A DNA stretch of 36,714 bases from CAJCIY01 sp036379355 (GTDB taxonomy: Bacteria > Actinomycetota > Actinomycetes > Mycobacteriales > CAJCIY01). Below the pieces are notes generated by a model, which had not been told where the DNA came from, did no database searches, and saw only the letters and a list, made by a program, of their open reading frames with translations. Position 1 is the first letter of the stretch. Every line of letters begins with the position of its first letter. The DNA is taken from positions 1 through 36,714 of the forward strand of contig DASVGV010000128.1 of NCBI GenBank assembly GCA_036379355.1, in the 5' to 3' direction. A program made the translations under genes and the position numbers. Of this stretch, positions 22,994 to 31,035 are shown piece by piece.

Positions 22994-23664
22994 CGTGCCG
23001 GCTTCTCCCTGCTCTCCCAGTCGCGGGCTTCGAGGTACGGGCGGAAGACGCCGGCGATGTGCGCCATGTCCGCGTCGGACTTGGGGGTCTTCAGCTCGTA
23101 CAGGTGCGGCACCCTGCTGTAGGCGACGGTGAGGTCCCACAGGTCCAGGGCCGCCTGCCCCGTCGGCGCGGGCGCCACGACCGGTCCGTAGACGTGGCGA
23201 TCGCCCGCGAAGACCAGGGTGGGCACCCCGAAGCCGCCGCGCGCCACCACTGCGTCGTGGTCGGCCTTCACCTCGTCGTGAGTCGTCGGATCGTCGATGG
23301 CCGCCCGGACGACGGCCGGGTCGAGACCGATCTCGGCGCAGATCTCCTCGGCCACCTCGGGCCGGTGCGGCTTGCGCGCCTGTTCGTGCAGGGCGCGGCC
23401 GGCCGCCTCGTAGAAGCGGTCGCAGTCGTCCATCGAGGTGCGCCGCAGCAGCGCCGCGACGCGCATCATGCTCCAGCCGTAGGACCACTCCCGCTCCCAC
23501 GGGTGCTTCTTGCCGTCCTCGCGGTTGATCTCCTCCAGCGAGAAGAACCGCCAGTCGATGTCCAGCGGCACCTGCGCGCGGACCGTGCGGATCCATTTCG
23601 ACGTCTGGTACGCCCACGGGCACATCACGTCGAAGTGGAAGCCCACCGTGGTCTGGCCGGTCAT
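22990..23664 (-). CDS. DsbA-family thioredoxin-fold protein (CPWA site)
   Basis: A 224-residue DsbA/FrnE-like protein resembling the mycothiol-dependent nitroreductase Rv2466c group. The active-site segment FDVMCPWAYQTSKW (residues about 11-24) has CPWA where dithiol relatives have CxxC, so only one active-site thiol is present. The helical insertion contains WSYGWSMMRVAALL, and the cis-Pro loop GGFGVPTLVF is near residue 150. No signal peptide: cytoplasmic. The start overlaps the pfkA stop and the stop overlaps the mycothiol-type enzyme, each by 4 bp, which argues for a monothiol, mycothiol-linked role. Confidence 0.85.
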   Translation of the reverse strand: MTGQTTVGFHFDVMCPWAYQTSKWIRTVRAQVPLDIDWRFFSLEEINREDGKKHPWEREWSYGWSMMRVAALLRRTSMDDCDRFYEAAGRALHEQARKPHRPEVAEEICAEIGLDPAVVRAAIDDPTTHDEVKADHDAVVARGGFGVPTLVFAGDRHVYGPVVAPAPTGQAALDLWDLTVAYSRVPHLYELKTPKSDADMAHIAGVFRPYLEARDWESREKPAR

Positions 23665-24689
23665 CCGAAGAACACCTCCGCCTCGGCGTACAGCTCCGGG
23701 GGAACCGTCTTCAGCGCGGCGGTCGCCTCCGCGAGCGGGACCCGCACGATGTCCGTGCCGCGCAGCGCCACCATCGTGCCGCAGTCGCCCTCGTGCACGG
23801 CGTCCACCGCATGGAGCCCGAAGCGAGTCGCGAGCCACCGGTCGAACGGCGAGGGCGTGCCGCCGCGCTGCACATGGCCGAGCACGGTCGCCCGCGCCTC
23901 CTTGCCCGTACGCAGCGAGATCTCGCGCTCCAGCACGGCACCGATGCCCCCGAGCCGGGGATGGCCGAACGCGTCGAGCTCGCCCTTCTCCAGCGGCAGG
24001 CTGCCCGCCACCGGCACAGCTCCTTCGGACACGACGACGATCGGCGCGTAGTGGCCGGCGAACCGGTGCTCGATGTGCGCGCAGACGGCGTCGATGTCGA
24101 ACGGGCGCTCCGGGATCAGGATGACGTTTGCCCCGCCGGCCATGCCCGCGTGCAGCGCGATCCACCCGGCGTGGCGGCCCATGACCTCCACGATCAGCAC
24201 GCGGTGATGCGACTCCGCCGTGGTGTGCAGCCGGTCGATCGCCTCGGTGGCGACGTGGACGGCGGTGTCGAAGCCGAACGTGTAGTCGGTCGCGCCGAGA
24301 TCGTTGTCGATCGTCTTGGGGACCCCGACGACGGGGACCGTGCCGCTGGCGGTCAGCCGGGTCGCCACCCCCAGTGTGTCCTCGCCGCCGATGGCGACGA
24401 GGGCGTCGACGCCCAGCGTCTCCACGGTGTGCGCGATGCGCTCCTCGCCGTCCGGGGCCGCGTACGGGTTGGTCCGGCTGGAACCGAGGATGGTCCCGCC
24501 GCGGGGCAGGATCCCGCGGACGTCCGCGACCGTCAGCGGCGCCGCGTCGCCCTCCAGCGGGCCGCGCCAGCCGTCGCGGAAACCCACGAACGAGTGCCCG
24601 TACACCTCGACGCCCTTGCGGACGACGGCACGGATCACGGCGTTCAGTCCCGGGCAGTCACCACCGCCGGTCAGGACCCCGATGCGCAC
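23661..24689 (-). CDS. pfkA: 6-phosphofructokinase
   Basis: 6-phosphofructokinase (342 aa), phosphorylating fructose 6-phosphate. LTGGGDCPGLNAVIRAVV at the N-terminus, AIGGEDTLGVA near residue 100, the catalytic PKTIDNDL near residue 125, EVMGRHAGWIAL near 170 and LGHVQRGGTPSPFDR near 270 are all present. GGEDT and the Lys in PKTIDND belong to the actinobacterial subgroup that contains both ATP- and pyrophosphate-dependent enzymes, so the phosphoryl donor cannot be decided here. GTG 24689 follows a TAGGGT -10 by 7 nt. First gene of a three-gene coupled operon. Confidence 0.93.
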   Translation of the reverse strand: MRIGVLTGGGDCPGLNAVIRAVVRKGVEVYGHSFVGFRDGWRGPLEGDAAPLTVADVRGILPRGGTILGSSRTNPYAAPDGEERIAHTVETLGVDALVAIGGEDTLGVATRLTASGTVPVVGVPKTIDNDLGATDYTFGFDTAVHVATEAIDRLHTTAESHHRVLIVEVMGRHAGWIALHAGMAGGANVILIPERPFDIDAVCAHIEHRFAGHYAPIVVVSEGAVPVAGSLPLEKGELDAFGHPRLGGIGAVLEREISLRTGKEARATVLGHVQRGGTPSPFDRWLATRFGLHAVDAVHEGDCGTMVALRGTDIVRVPLAEATAALKTVPPELYAEAEVFFG

Positions 24690-24696
24690 ACGGGCG

Positions 24697-24702
24697 ACCC
24701 TA
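24697..24702 (-). promoter_or_regulatory. -10 hexamer TAGGGT of pfkA
   Basis: TAGGGT ends 7 nt before the GTG at 24689 and includes the TAG stop of the exoribonuclease gene; leaderless start predicted. Confidence 0.55.
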
Positions 24703-25206
24703 CTGACGCGTCACGGACGCGGGCGGCCAGTGCCGGTCGATGGCCCGCCACCGGGCGAGGTTGTGGCGGGCGTCGGCGAGCGCGTCGTGCGCGTCCGCGG
24801 GCTCGGGCGGCAGCGGGGGCGAGCCCGCGTCCTCCCAGCGCTGGCGCAGGTCGCGGGTGAAGCGGGGCAGCTCGCGCGGCAGGGCCCGCATCGCACCCCA
24901 GAGCTGGCACAGCGCGACGTGGTCGTACGCCGCGTACCAGGCCCACAGCTCCACCTCGCCATCCCCCGCGGTGAGGAACGCGAACAGCTCGTCCCGGATC
25001 TGCGTACGGGTCCGCCACAGCGGCGACGCCGGGGACGGCAGCTTGTCGAGCACGTGCGCGCGCACCCACGGGATCGCCCGGGTCGGGTCGTGCTCGCTCG
25101 AGACCGCGTAGTACTCGCGGGCGCCGTCCTCGGACACGACGCCGATCGACACCAGGTCGATCGTCACGCCGTCCTCGATGAACTCCGTGTCGTAGAAGAA
25201 CCTCAT
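24700..25206 (-). CDS. 3'-5' exoribonuclease (Rv2179c type)
   Basis: A 168-residue DEDDh exoribonuclease like Rv2179c, which defines a family of prokaryotic 3'-5' RNases often annotated polyadenylate-specific exoribonuclease AS. Catalytic residues are seen in FFYDTEFI (Asp6, Glu8), the AAYDHVALCQLW Asp near residue 95, and DAHDALADAR near 140 with the His and final Asp. It would degrade the 3' ends of RNA in the cytoplasm. ATG 25206 overlaps the upstream acetyltransferase stop by ATGA. Confidence 0.9.
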   Translation of the reverse strand: MRFFYDTEFIEDGVTIDLVSIGVVSEDGAREYYAVSSEHDPTRAIPWVRAHVLDKLPSPASPLWRTRTQIRDELFAFLTAGDGEVELWAWYAAYDHVALCQLWGAMRALPRELPRFTRDLRQRWEDAGSPPLPPEPADAHDALADARHNLARWRAIDRHWPPASVTRQ

Positions 25207-25736
25207 CGGGAGCGATCCTCGCCGGCGCCTCGATGCGCAGTCCCCGCAGCCGGCGGCCGGCGTTCGTACCAGGCGACGTCCCACCAGCGGTCGAACTTGC
25301 GCCCGACCTCGCTGAACGTGCCGACGTGCCGGAACCCGAACCGCTCGTGCAGCCGTACGGACGCGTCGTTGGGCAATGCGATGCCCGCCACCGAGCGGTG
25401 CGCCGGCCCGGCGTCGACCAGGTCGAAGAGCCGGGAGTAGAGCGCCCTTCCCAGGCCCCGGCCGGGATCGCGGACGTACGCCGAGACCTCGACCGTGCCG
25501 GCGTACGCCGCCCGGTCGCGCCAGGTGCCGGAGTACGCGTACCCGACGACCGCGCCGTCTGCCTCGGCCACGAGCACGTGGTGCCCGTCCTCGGGCCGGG
25601 CCTGCGCGATCCGGGCCTGCCAGGCGCCGACCGGCGGCGGCTCGAGGTCGAAGGTGGCGTACGAGTGCAGGACGTAGTGCCCGTAGATCGCCACGATCGC
25701 CGCCGCGTCGTCGGGCGTGGCCGGCCGCGTGTGCAC
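25203..25736 (-). CDS. GNAT acetyltransferase, phosphinothricin acetyltransferase-like
   Basis: A 177-residue acetyltransferase of the phosphinothricin/methionine sulfoximine acetyltransferase group. RPATPDDAAAIVAIYGHYV opens the fold, GYAYSGTWRDRAAYAGTVEVSAYV is the typical central segment (given in part), RDPGRGLGRAL is the acetyl-CoA loop (about 103-113) and LHERFGFRHVGTFSEVGRKF the C-terminal signature. The natural substrate is uncertain; such enzymes often acetylate amino-acid analogues. GTG 25736 is chosen; a GAGAAT hexamer lies 6 nt upstream. Coupled to the exoribonuclease by a 4-bp overlap. Confidence 0.87.
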   Translation of the reverse strand: MHTRPATPDDAAAIVAIYGHYVLHSYATFDLEPPPVGAWQARIAQARPEDGHHVLVAEADGAVVGYAYSGTWRDRAAYAGTVEVSAYVRDPGRGLGRALYSRLFDLVDAGPAHRSVAGIALPNDASVRLHERFGFRHVGTFSEVGRKFDRWWDVAWYERRPPAAGTAHRGAGEDRSR

Positions 25737-25764
25737 GGCGCCATTCTCCCGGACACGGCCCCGA

Positions 25765-25821
25765 ATCGGGACACGAGATCGCCCCAGCAGAGATCGACAG
25801 GGGACGATCTCATGTCCCGAT
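25765..25821. repeat. 57-bp palindrome between GNAT and glpK
   Basis: ATCGGGACACGAGATCG (25765-25781) pairs with CGATCTCATGTCCCGAT (25805-25821), 17-nt arms with one mismatch; inside, CCC and GGG extend the pairing around an AGCAGAGATCGACA loop. It lies between two divergent starts (25736 and 25849), so it is not an ordinary terminator. It could be an operator for glpK, or a dispersed REP-like element. Confidence 0.8.
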
Positions 25822-25848
25822 CCGCTCGCACCGGCAGGATGTGCGCCC

Positions 25849-27306
25849 ATGAGTGTGCTCGCGCTGGACGCCGGGACCACCGGCGTGACGGCCCTCGCGG
25901 TCGAGGCCGACGGCACCGTCAGCGCCCGCGGCTACGCCGAGTTCGCCCAGCACTTTCCGGCGCCGGGCTGGGTCGAGCACGAGCCGGAGGAGATCTGGCA
26001 GGCGTTGCTCGCCGCCGCGGGCACGTGCGTCGACGAGGCCCGCACCGCACCGGTCGCCGTCGGCATCACCGACCAGCGCGAGACCGCGGTGCTGTGGCGG
26101 CGTTCCGACCTGACCGCCCCGCGGCCGGCGATCGTCTGGCAGGACCGCCGGACCGCCGACATGTGCGAGACCCTGCGCACCGCCGGTCACGAGCCCCTGG
26201 TCACGTCGGTGACCGGTCTACGTCTCGACCCGTACTTCACCGGCACCAAGCTGGCCTGGTTGGCCCAGCACGATCCCGCGTGGGCCGGCGTGGAGAGCGG
26301 CGAGACCATCTGCGGCACAGTCGATTCGTACGTGATCGCGCGCCTCACGAACGGCGCGCAGCACGTCACCGACGCATCGAATGCGAGCCGGACCCTGCTC
26401 TACGACATCCGCGGCGGCCGCTGGTCACAGCGGCTCGCGGACCTGTTCGGCGTGCCCCTGTCGGCGCTGCCGGCCGTCGTCGACTCCTCCGGTGTCTGCG
26501 GCACCACGGACCCGCGCGCGTTCCTCGGGCTCGAGCTGCCCATCGGTGGCATCGCCGGCGACCAGCAGGCGGCCTTGTTCGGGCAGGCCTGCTTCGACGT
26601 CGGCCAGTCCAAGTGCACGTACGGCACCGGGTCGTTCCTGCTCGTGAACACGGGGACGACACCGCAGCCGAGCGGACGGGGACTGCTGACGACGGTTGCG
26701 TGGCGGATCGGCGGGATCACGACGTACGCGCTGGAGGGTTCGATCTTCGTCACCGGTGCGGCCGTGCAGTGGCTGCGCGACGGGCTGCATCTCATCCCGA
26801 CGTCGCCCGATGTCGAAGCGCTCGCGGCGTCGGTCGACGACAGCGGGGGGGTCGTGTTCGTCCCCGCACTCACCGGGCTCGGCGCGCCCGACTGGGACCC
26901 GACCGCGCGCGGCGCGATCCTGGGGCTCACCCGGGGGACGACCGCCGCGCACCTCGCTCGCGCCACCCTCGAGGCGATCGCGTTCGAGGTACGGGACGTC
27001 GCCGACGTGCTGCCGCTGCCGATCACCGCCCTCACCGTCGACGGCGGTGCCGCCGCCAACGACCTGCTCTGCTCGCTGCAGGCGGGGCAGCTCGGCGTGC
27101 CGGTGCGGCGGCCACAGGTCCTCGACACCACCGCGCTGGGCGCGGCGTTCCTTGCCGGGCTCGCGGTCGGCGTGTGGCCGGACCTCGACGGGCTGCGCGC
27201 GACGTGGCGGCTGGACCGCTCGTTCGAGCCGGACCCGGGGGCCCGCGACGACGGCCGCCACACCCGCTGGCGCGAGGCGGTCGCCCGCGCTCGGCACTGG
27301 GCATGA
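25849..27306 (+). CDS. glpK: Glycerol kinase-like FGGY kinase
   Basis: An FGGY-family carbohydrate kinase (485 aa) closest to glycerol kinase, making glycerol 3-phosphate. Signatures: LALDAGTTGVTALAV at the N-terminus, GITDQRETAVLW (about 74), IVWQDRRTADMC (about 95), TGLRLDPYFTGTKLAWL (about 124), GIAGDQQAALFGQ (about 235), YGTGSFLLVNTG (about 257) and LTVDGGAAANDLL (about 392). No glycerol facilitator or dehydrogenase gene is near; the next gene downstream is a PlsC acyltransferase on the other strand, another user of glycerol 3-phosphate-derived lipid. A CAGGAT hexamer lies 8 nt before the ATG; the palindrome at 25765 may regulate it. Confidence 0.9.
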   Translation: MSVLALDAGTTGVTALAVEADGTVSARGYAEFAQHFPAPGWVEHEPEEIWQALLAAAGTCVDEARTAPVAVGITDQRETAVLWRRSDLTAPRPAIVWQDRRTADMCETLRTAGHEPLVTSVTGLRLDPYFTGTKLAWLAQHDPAWAGVESGETICGTVDSYVIARLTNGAQHVTDASNASRTLLYDIRGGRWSQRLADLFGVPLSALPAVVDSSGVCGTTDPRAFLGLELPIGGIAGDQQAALFGQACFDVGQSKCTYGTGSFLLVNTGTTPQPSGRGLLTTVAWRIGGITTYALEGSIFVTGAAVQWLRDGLHLIPTSPDVEALAASVDDSGGVVFVPALTGLGAPDWDPTARGAILGLTRGTTAAHLARATLEAIAFEVRDVADVLPLPITALTVDGGAAANDLLCSLQAGQLGVPVRRPQVLDTTALGAAFLAGLAVGVWPDLDGLRATWRLDRSFEPDPGARDDGRHTRWREAVARARHWA

Positions 27307-27328
27307 CAAGCACTGTGCCGCAGCGGTT

Positions 27329-28063
27329 CTAGCTGGCCTTACGCTCGGGCAGCTCCGCCTCCGCGGCCGCGCGGGCCGCGGCGCGCGCGGCCTGCAGGTC
27401 GGCCTTCGCCTTCGAGGCGTAGTGGTCGACGTACTCCTGACCGCTCGCCTGCATCAGCGCGTACATGATCTCGTCGGTGATCGACCGCAACACGAAACGG
27501 TCACCCTCCATACCCTCGTACCGACTGAAGTCGAGGGGCTTTCCGATGCGGATGCCGATGCGACGGATCTTGGGCACGATGGTGCCGGGAGGCGCGATCT
27601 CGAACAGGCCGACCATCGCGCAGGGGATGACGGGCACCCGTGCCTCCAGCGCCATGCGCGCGACGCCGGTCTTCCCCCGGTACAGGCGGCCGTCCGGAGA
27701 GCGGGTGCCCTCGGGATAGATGCCGAGCAGCCCTCCCTCGGCGAGGATCCGCGTCGCGGTCGCCAGTGCCGCGCTGCTCGCGTCGCCGCCGCTGCGCTCG
27801 ATCGGCACCTGGCCCGTACCGCCGAAGAAGACGCGCTTCAGCCGCCCCTTGATGCCCTTCTCGGTGAAGTAGTCCGACTTCGCCAGGAAGCTGATCCGGC
27901 GCGGGACCAGCAGCGGCAGGAAGATCCAGTCGAGCCACGACAGGTGGTTCGAGGCGAGGATCGCGGCCCCTTCGTCCGGGATGTTCTCCAGCCCCTCGAT
28001 CCACGGGCGGTACAGCGTGCGCAGCAGCGGTGTCAGGATCGCCTTCAACACCCAGTAGAGCAC
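27329..28063 (-). CDS. plsC: 1-acyl-sn-glycerol-3-phosphate acyltransferase
   Basis: A PlsC-family membrane acyltransferase (244 aa) that acylates lysophosphatidic acid to phosphatidic acid, or a related acyl transfer. The catalytic HX4D motif is NHLSWLD (about 39-45), the phosphate-binding motif is YPEGTRSPDG (about 116), and GVARMALEARVPVIPCAMVG follows. A basic, Ala-rich C-terminal helix ends the protein (AARAAARAAAEAELPERKAS). Corresponds in position to Rv2182c. GTG 28063; convergent with glpK, 22 bp apart. Confidence 0.9.
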   Translation of the reverse strand: MLYWVLKAILTPLLRTLYRPWIEGLENIPDEGAAILASNHLSWLDWIFLPLLVPRRISFLAKSDYFTEKGIKGRLKRVFFGGTGQVPIERSGGDASSAALATATRILAEGGLLGIYPEGTRSPDGRLYRGKTGVARMALEARVPVIPCAMVGLFEIAPPGTIVPKIRRIGIRIGKPLDFSRYEGMEGDRFVLRSITDEIMYALMQASGQEYVDHYASKAKADLQAARAAARAAAEAELPERKAS

Positions 28064-28131
28064 TGCGCACCTCCCACGTGTCGGGTCGCCGTGCCGTCTC
28101 CCCGGTGATCGTCCGCGGTCATCGGTTGATC

Positions 28132-28207
28132 GTCACCCGAACGAGAGCCTACGAGGGCCCGCACGCCACGGTCCAGGCCGGCAGCCGACGTGGGACGATC
28201 GGGTGAC
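28132..28207. repeat. Inverted repeat upstream of the hydrolase gene
   Basis: GTCACCCGA (28132-28140) and TCGGGTGAC (28199-28207) are perfect inverted 9-nt arms, 58 bp apart, in the 190-bp gap between the divergent plsC and hydrolase genes. Possible operator pair or chance; no hairpin core links them. Confidence 0.4.
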
Positions 28208-28253
28208 CCGCAGGGCGGGAGCAGTCCGCCGCGCCGTCTCGGAGGTCGTCGCC

Positions 28254-29003
28254 ATGACCGTGCTGCCCGGCGCCGAAGCCTGGTCGGCCGACGGCGGCCG
28301 CACCGGGGCGCTGGTTCTGCACGGGTTCACCGGAAGCCCGATCTCGATGAGGCCATGGGCCGAGTCGCTGGCGCATGCGGGGCTGACCGTGCGCCTGCCG
28401 TTGCTGCCGGGACACGGAACGCGCTGGCAGGACCTGCAGCGCACGCGGTGGACCGACTGGTACGCCGAGGCCGAGCGCGCCCTGGCCGACCTCGCCGCGC
28501 GCTGCGACGACGTCTTCGTCATGAGCCTGTCGATGGGCGGCGCGCTCTCGCTGCGACTCGCCCAGGAACATCGGATCGCCGGACAGGTCCTGGTCAACCC
28601 CGCGATCGCGAGCGACGACACGCGGCTGCGGCTGCTGCCGCTGCTGTCGAAGATCGTCCCCTCGGTGCCGCCGGTGGGCGATGACATCAAGGCTCCCGGA
28701 GTGACCGAGAACGCCTACCCGCGGGTGCCGACGAAGGCGGCAGCGTCCATGACGCAGCTGTGGAAGGCCGTCGTGCCGCGGCTGCCGGAGATCACGGCGC
28801 CGACGCTGGTCTACCGCTCGGTGGACGACCATGTCGTGGCGCGGGTCAGTCTCGACACGCTGGTGGGGGGCCTCAGCCACGCCCCCGTCGAGGTCGTCGA
28901 GCTGCGCGACAGCTTCCACGTGGCGACCTTGGACAACGACGCCCCGCAGATCTTCGACGGGTCGCTGGCCTTCGTCCGCACGCACGCCTCGGCAGGCGCG
29001 TGA
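28254..29003 (+). CDS. Alpha/beta hydrolase, carboxylesterase type
   Basis: An alpha/beta hydrolase (249 aa) of the carboxylesterase/monoacylglycerol-lipase group. LVLHGFTGSPISMRPWAESL (oxyanion-hole HGFTGSP, about 22-28), the nucleophile elbow MSLSMGGALS (Ser near 92), an Asp in YRSVDDHVV (about 188) and the catalytic His in LRDSFHVATLD (about 222) are in order. ATG 28254 has GGAGG 8 nt upstream and is preferred over an in-frame start 51 bp earlier. Its stop overlaps the next ATG (TGATG), coupling it to a membrane protein. Neighbouring plsC hints at a lipid substrate. Confidence 0.87.
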   Translation: MTVLPGAEAWSADGGRTGALVLHGFTGSPISMRPWAESLAHAGLTVRLPLLPGHGTRWQDLQRTRWTDWYAEAERALADLAARCDDVFVMSLSMGGALSLRLAQEHRIAGQVLVNPAIASDDTRLRLLPLLSKIVPSVPPVGDDIKAPGVTENAYPRVPTKAAASMTQLWKAVVPRLPEITAPTLVYRSVDDHVVARVSLDTLVGGLSHAPVEVVELRDSFHVATLDNDAPQIFDGSLAFVRTHASAGA

Positions 29004-29788
29004 TGGAGCACCTGGCCCAGCCGCCGGCCAACTCGCGCGGCAACGGCCTGCAGGCGGGCGGCTGGATCCGGGTCGTCGACTGCGACCCGCGGCTGACCGA
29101 CGAGCTGCTGTCGCTGCTCGCCGACGCCGCGATCGCCGCCTGTGCGGCCCCGTCCCCCGGCGAGCGAGGTGCCTACCTCGAGGTGCGGCCGCCCCGCCGT
29201 CCCGTCGACCGGCTGTACGTCGACAGCCTGCGCCGCACGGACGCCGAGAAGCTGGTCCGCGGCCGCCTCGACCGGCCGCTCGGGGAGCTCACCGGCCCGG
29301 CGTCGCCGAGCGCACAGGACGAGCTCTTCGACGCGATCGTCGCGGACTTCTCCGCGCCCGCCGGTCCGATCGTCTGGCCCGACGCCGAGAGCGTCACCGA
29401 CGAGCCCCGGCGCCGCGAGGAACCGCCCCGCCGCTACGAGCGGCCGGCCTCGACCGGCGGGCTGCTCGACCCCGGTGGACTGCTGTACGACAGCACCATC
29501 GGCGAGGGGACCCGCGACCGGGACGACCCGTTCGCCGACGACCCGTACCACTACACGCCGCCGCCTGCGCCGCCGGCGCCGCGCTGGCGGGCGAGCACGA
29601 AGGCAGCCGGGGCCGCGATCCTGGTCGGCATCCTGTTCGTGGTTGCGGCGTCGGTGGGTCTGTTCACCGACGCTCGGTTCGCCGACGTGATCGGCGGGCT
29701 GCTGGTCCTCGCCGGCGTGGTCACGCTGATCGTCAACCTGCACGACGGACCGCGCGAGGACGACGGCGACGACGGCGCCCGGGTCTGA
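29003..29788 (+). CDS. Membrane protein with two C-terminal helices
   Basis: A 261-residue protein of unknown function. The N-terminal 120 residues look globular and soluble (WIRVVDCDPRLTDELLSLLADA, given in part); residues about 125-190 are low-complexity, rich in Arg, Pro, Asp and Tyr (DDPFADDPYHYTPPPAPPAPRW). Two TM helices follow (about 197-217 and 222-242), then an acidic tail. Start overlaps the hydrolase stop by one base. It occupies the place of an uncharacterised membrane protein in related actinobacterial clusters. Convergent with the glucokinase gene, 9 bp apart. Confidence 0.75.
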   Translation: MEHLAQPPANSRGNGLQAGGWIRVVDCDPRLTDELLSLLADAAIAACAAPSPGERGAYLEVRPPRRPVDRLYVDSLRRTDAEKLVRGRLDRPLGELTGPASPSAQDELFDAIVADFSAPAGPIVWPDAESVTDEPRRREEPPRRYERPASTGGLLDPGGLLYDSTIGEGTRDRDDPFADDPYHYTPPPAPPAPRWRASTKAAGAAILVGILFVVAASVGLFTDARFADVIGGLLVLAGVVTLIVNLHDGPREDDGDDGARV

Positions 29789-29797
29789 GCCGCCGGC

Positions 29798-30751
29798 TCA
29801 GGCCCCCTGCCGGGCCAGGTCCGCGACCCCGACGATGCCGGCGTCGTTGCCCAGGGTGGCGGCGACGATGTCCGCGAGCGGGCGGTGCCCGGCGCCGGTG
29901 AGGGACGCGCCGTAACGGCGTCGGGCCGGCGCGAGGAGCAGGTCGGCGGCGGCAATGACGCCGCCGCCGATGACGAAGCGCGCCGGGTCGAGCGTCGCGG
30001 CGACGTCGGCGAGGCCCTGGCCCAACCAGCCGCCGACCTGCTCGAAGCAGTCCAGCGCTGCCCGGTCACCCTCGCGTGCGGCCCGGGTGATCACCTCGCC
30101 GGTGACGCCGTCCATGTCGCCGCCCGCCAGCTCCCGCATCCGGTCCGCCGCCCGAGGCGTCGTGCTGGCGAGGTCACGCGCCGCGCGGGCGAGCGCGCCC
30201 GCCGAGCAGTACTGCTCCCAGCAGCCGCGGTTTCCGCAGCCGCAGCGGCGGCCATCCGGGACGACGCGCATGTGTCCGAACTCCGCGGCGATGCCGTACG
30301 CCCCGCGCAGCAGGGTGCCGCCCAGGACGATGCCGCCGCCGATGCCGGTCCCGATCGTCACGCACACCAGGTGCCCCGCGCCCCGGCCGGCGCCGAACCG
30401 ATGCTCGCCCCAGGCCATGGCGTTGGCGTCGTTCTCGACGACCACCGGGACGCCGACCCGGCCGGCGACGACCGCCCGCAGCGGCTCGTGCCGCCACGGC
30501 AAGTTCGGCGCGAACAGCACGTCGGCCCGGTCGGCGTCGACGAAGCCGGCGGCCCCGATGCCCACCGCCGCCACCTCGCTGGAAGCCTTGCCCTGCAGGG
30601 CCTTTACCGTACCGATGATGGCGTCGGCCACGCGCTCGGCCGACTCGGTCGGGGTACGGCAGGACGTGCTCGCACGGATGGTGCCGTCGCCCGCGACCAG
30701 GCCTGCCTTGACGGTGGTTCCTCCCACGTCGACCCCGATGGCGAGGCTCAT
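29798..30751 (-). CDS. glk: ROK-family glucokinase
   Basis: A ROK-family sugar kinase (317 aa), most likely glucokinase (glucose to glucose 6-phosphate). IGVDVGGTTVKAGLV is the ATP phosphate-1 loop; VVENDANAMAWGEHRFG (about 113) precedes the GTGIGGGIVLGG loop (about 138); EFGHMRV and the zinc-binding CGCGNRGCWEQY (about 172) are diagnostic of ROK enzymes. In Streptomyces the homologous glkA gene lies in the same neighbourhood and is central to carbon repression. ATG 30751 overlaps the upstream small-protein stop by ATGA. Confidence 0.92.
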   Translation of the reverse strand: MSLAIGVDVGGTTVKAGLVAGDGTIRASTSCRTPTESAERVADAIIGTVKALQGKASSEVAAVGIGAAGFVDADRADVLFAPNLPWRHEPLRAVVAGRVGVPVVVENDANAMAWGEHRFGAGRGAGHLVCVTIGTGIGGGIVLGGTLLRGAYGIAAEFGHMRVVPDGRRCGCGNRGCWEQYCSAGALARAARDLASTTPRAADRMRELAGGDMDGVTGEVITRAAREGDRAALDCFEQVGGWLGQGLADVAATLDPARFVIGGGVIAAADLLLAPARRRYGASLTGAGHRPLADIVAATLGNDAGIVGVADLARQGA

Positions 30752-31035
30752 GGCCCGTCGATGTCGATCTTCTCGACACGGGAGGGGCGAGTCTCGGTCG
30801 AGGTCGCCTCGAGCGCCGCCCGCACCGCGGCTGCGAGCTCGGTGGTCGCGGCGGCGAGGTGGTCGACCACCTCCGGGCGCAGGCCTCGCACGGCGCGGAT
30901 CGCCTGGCACAGCGGGCAGAGGCGGCACTCCGCACCGTCCTGGGCGAGCGGGAGGGACGAGGAGGCCGCGCCGAGCCAGGCCTGCAGCGCCTCGGCGAGC
31001 TTGGCCGCCTCCTCGGCCACGGGGCCGGTCGTCAC
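30748..31035 (-). CDS. Small cysteine-containing protein between ArsA and Glk
   Basis: A 95-residue, largely helical protein of unknown function. A CRLCPLC motif (CxxCxxC, about 36-42) could bind zinc or a cluster; the rest is amphipathic helix (EEAAKLAEALQAWLG, HLAAATTELAAAVRAAL). The gene overlaps its neighbours on both sides by 4 bp (ArsA stop/own start, own stop/Glk start), so the three proteins are translated together. The same small gene position is conserved in actinobacteria, to my knowledge without an assigned role. Confidence 0.78.
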   Translation of the reverse strand: MTTGPVAEEAAKLAEALQAWLGAASSSLPLAQDGAECRLCPLCQAIRAVRGLRPEVVDHLAAATTELAAAVRAALEATSTETRPSRVEKIDIDGP

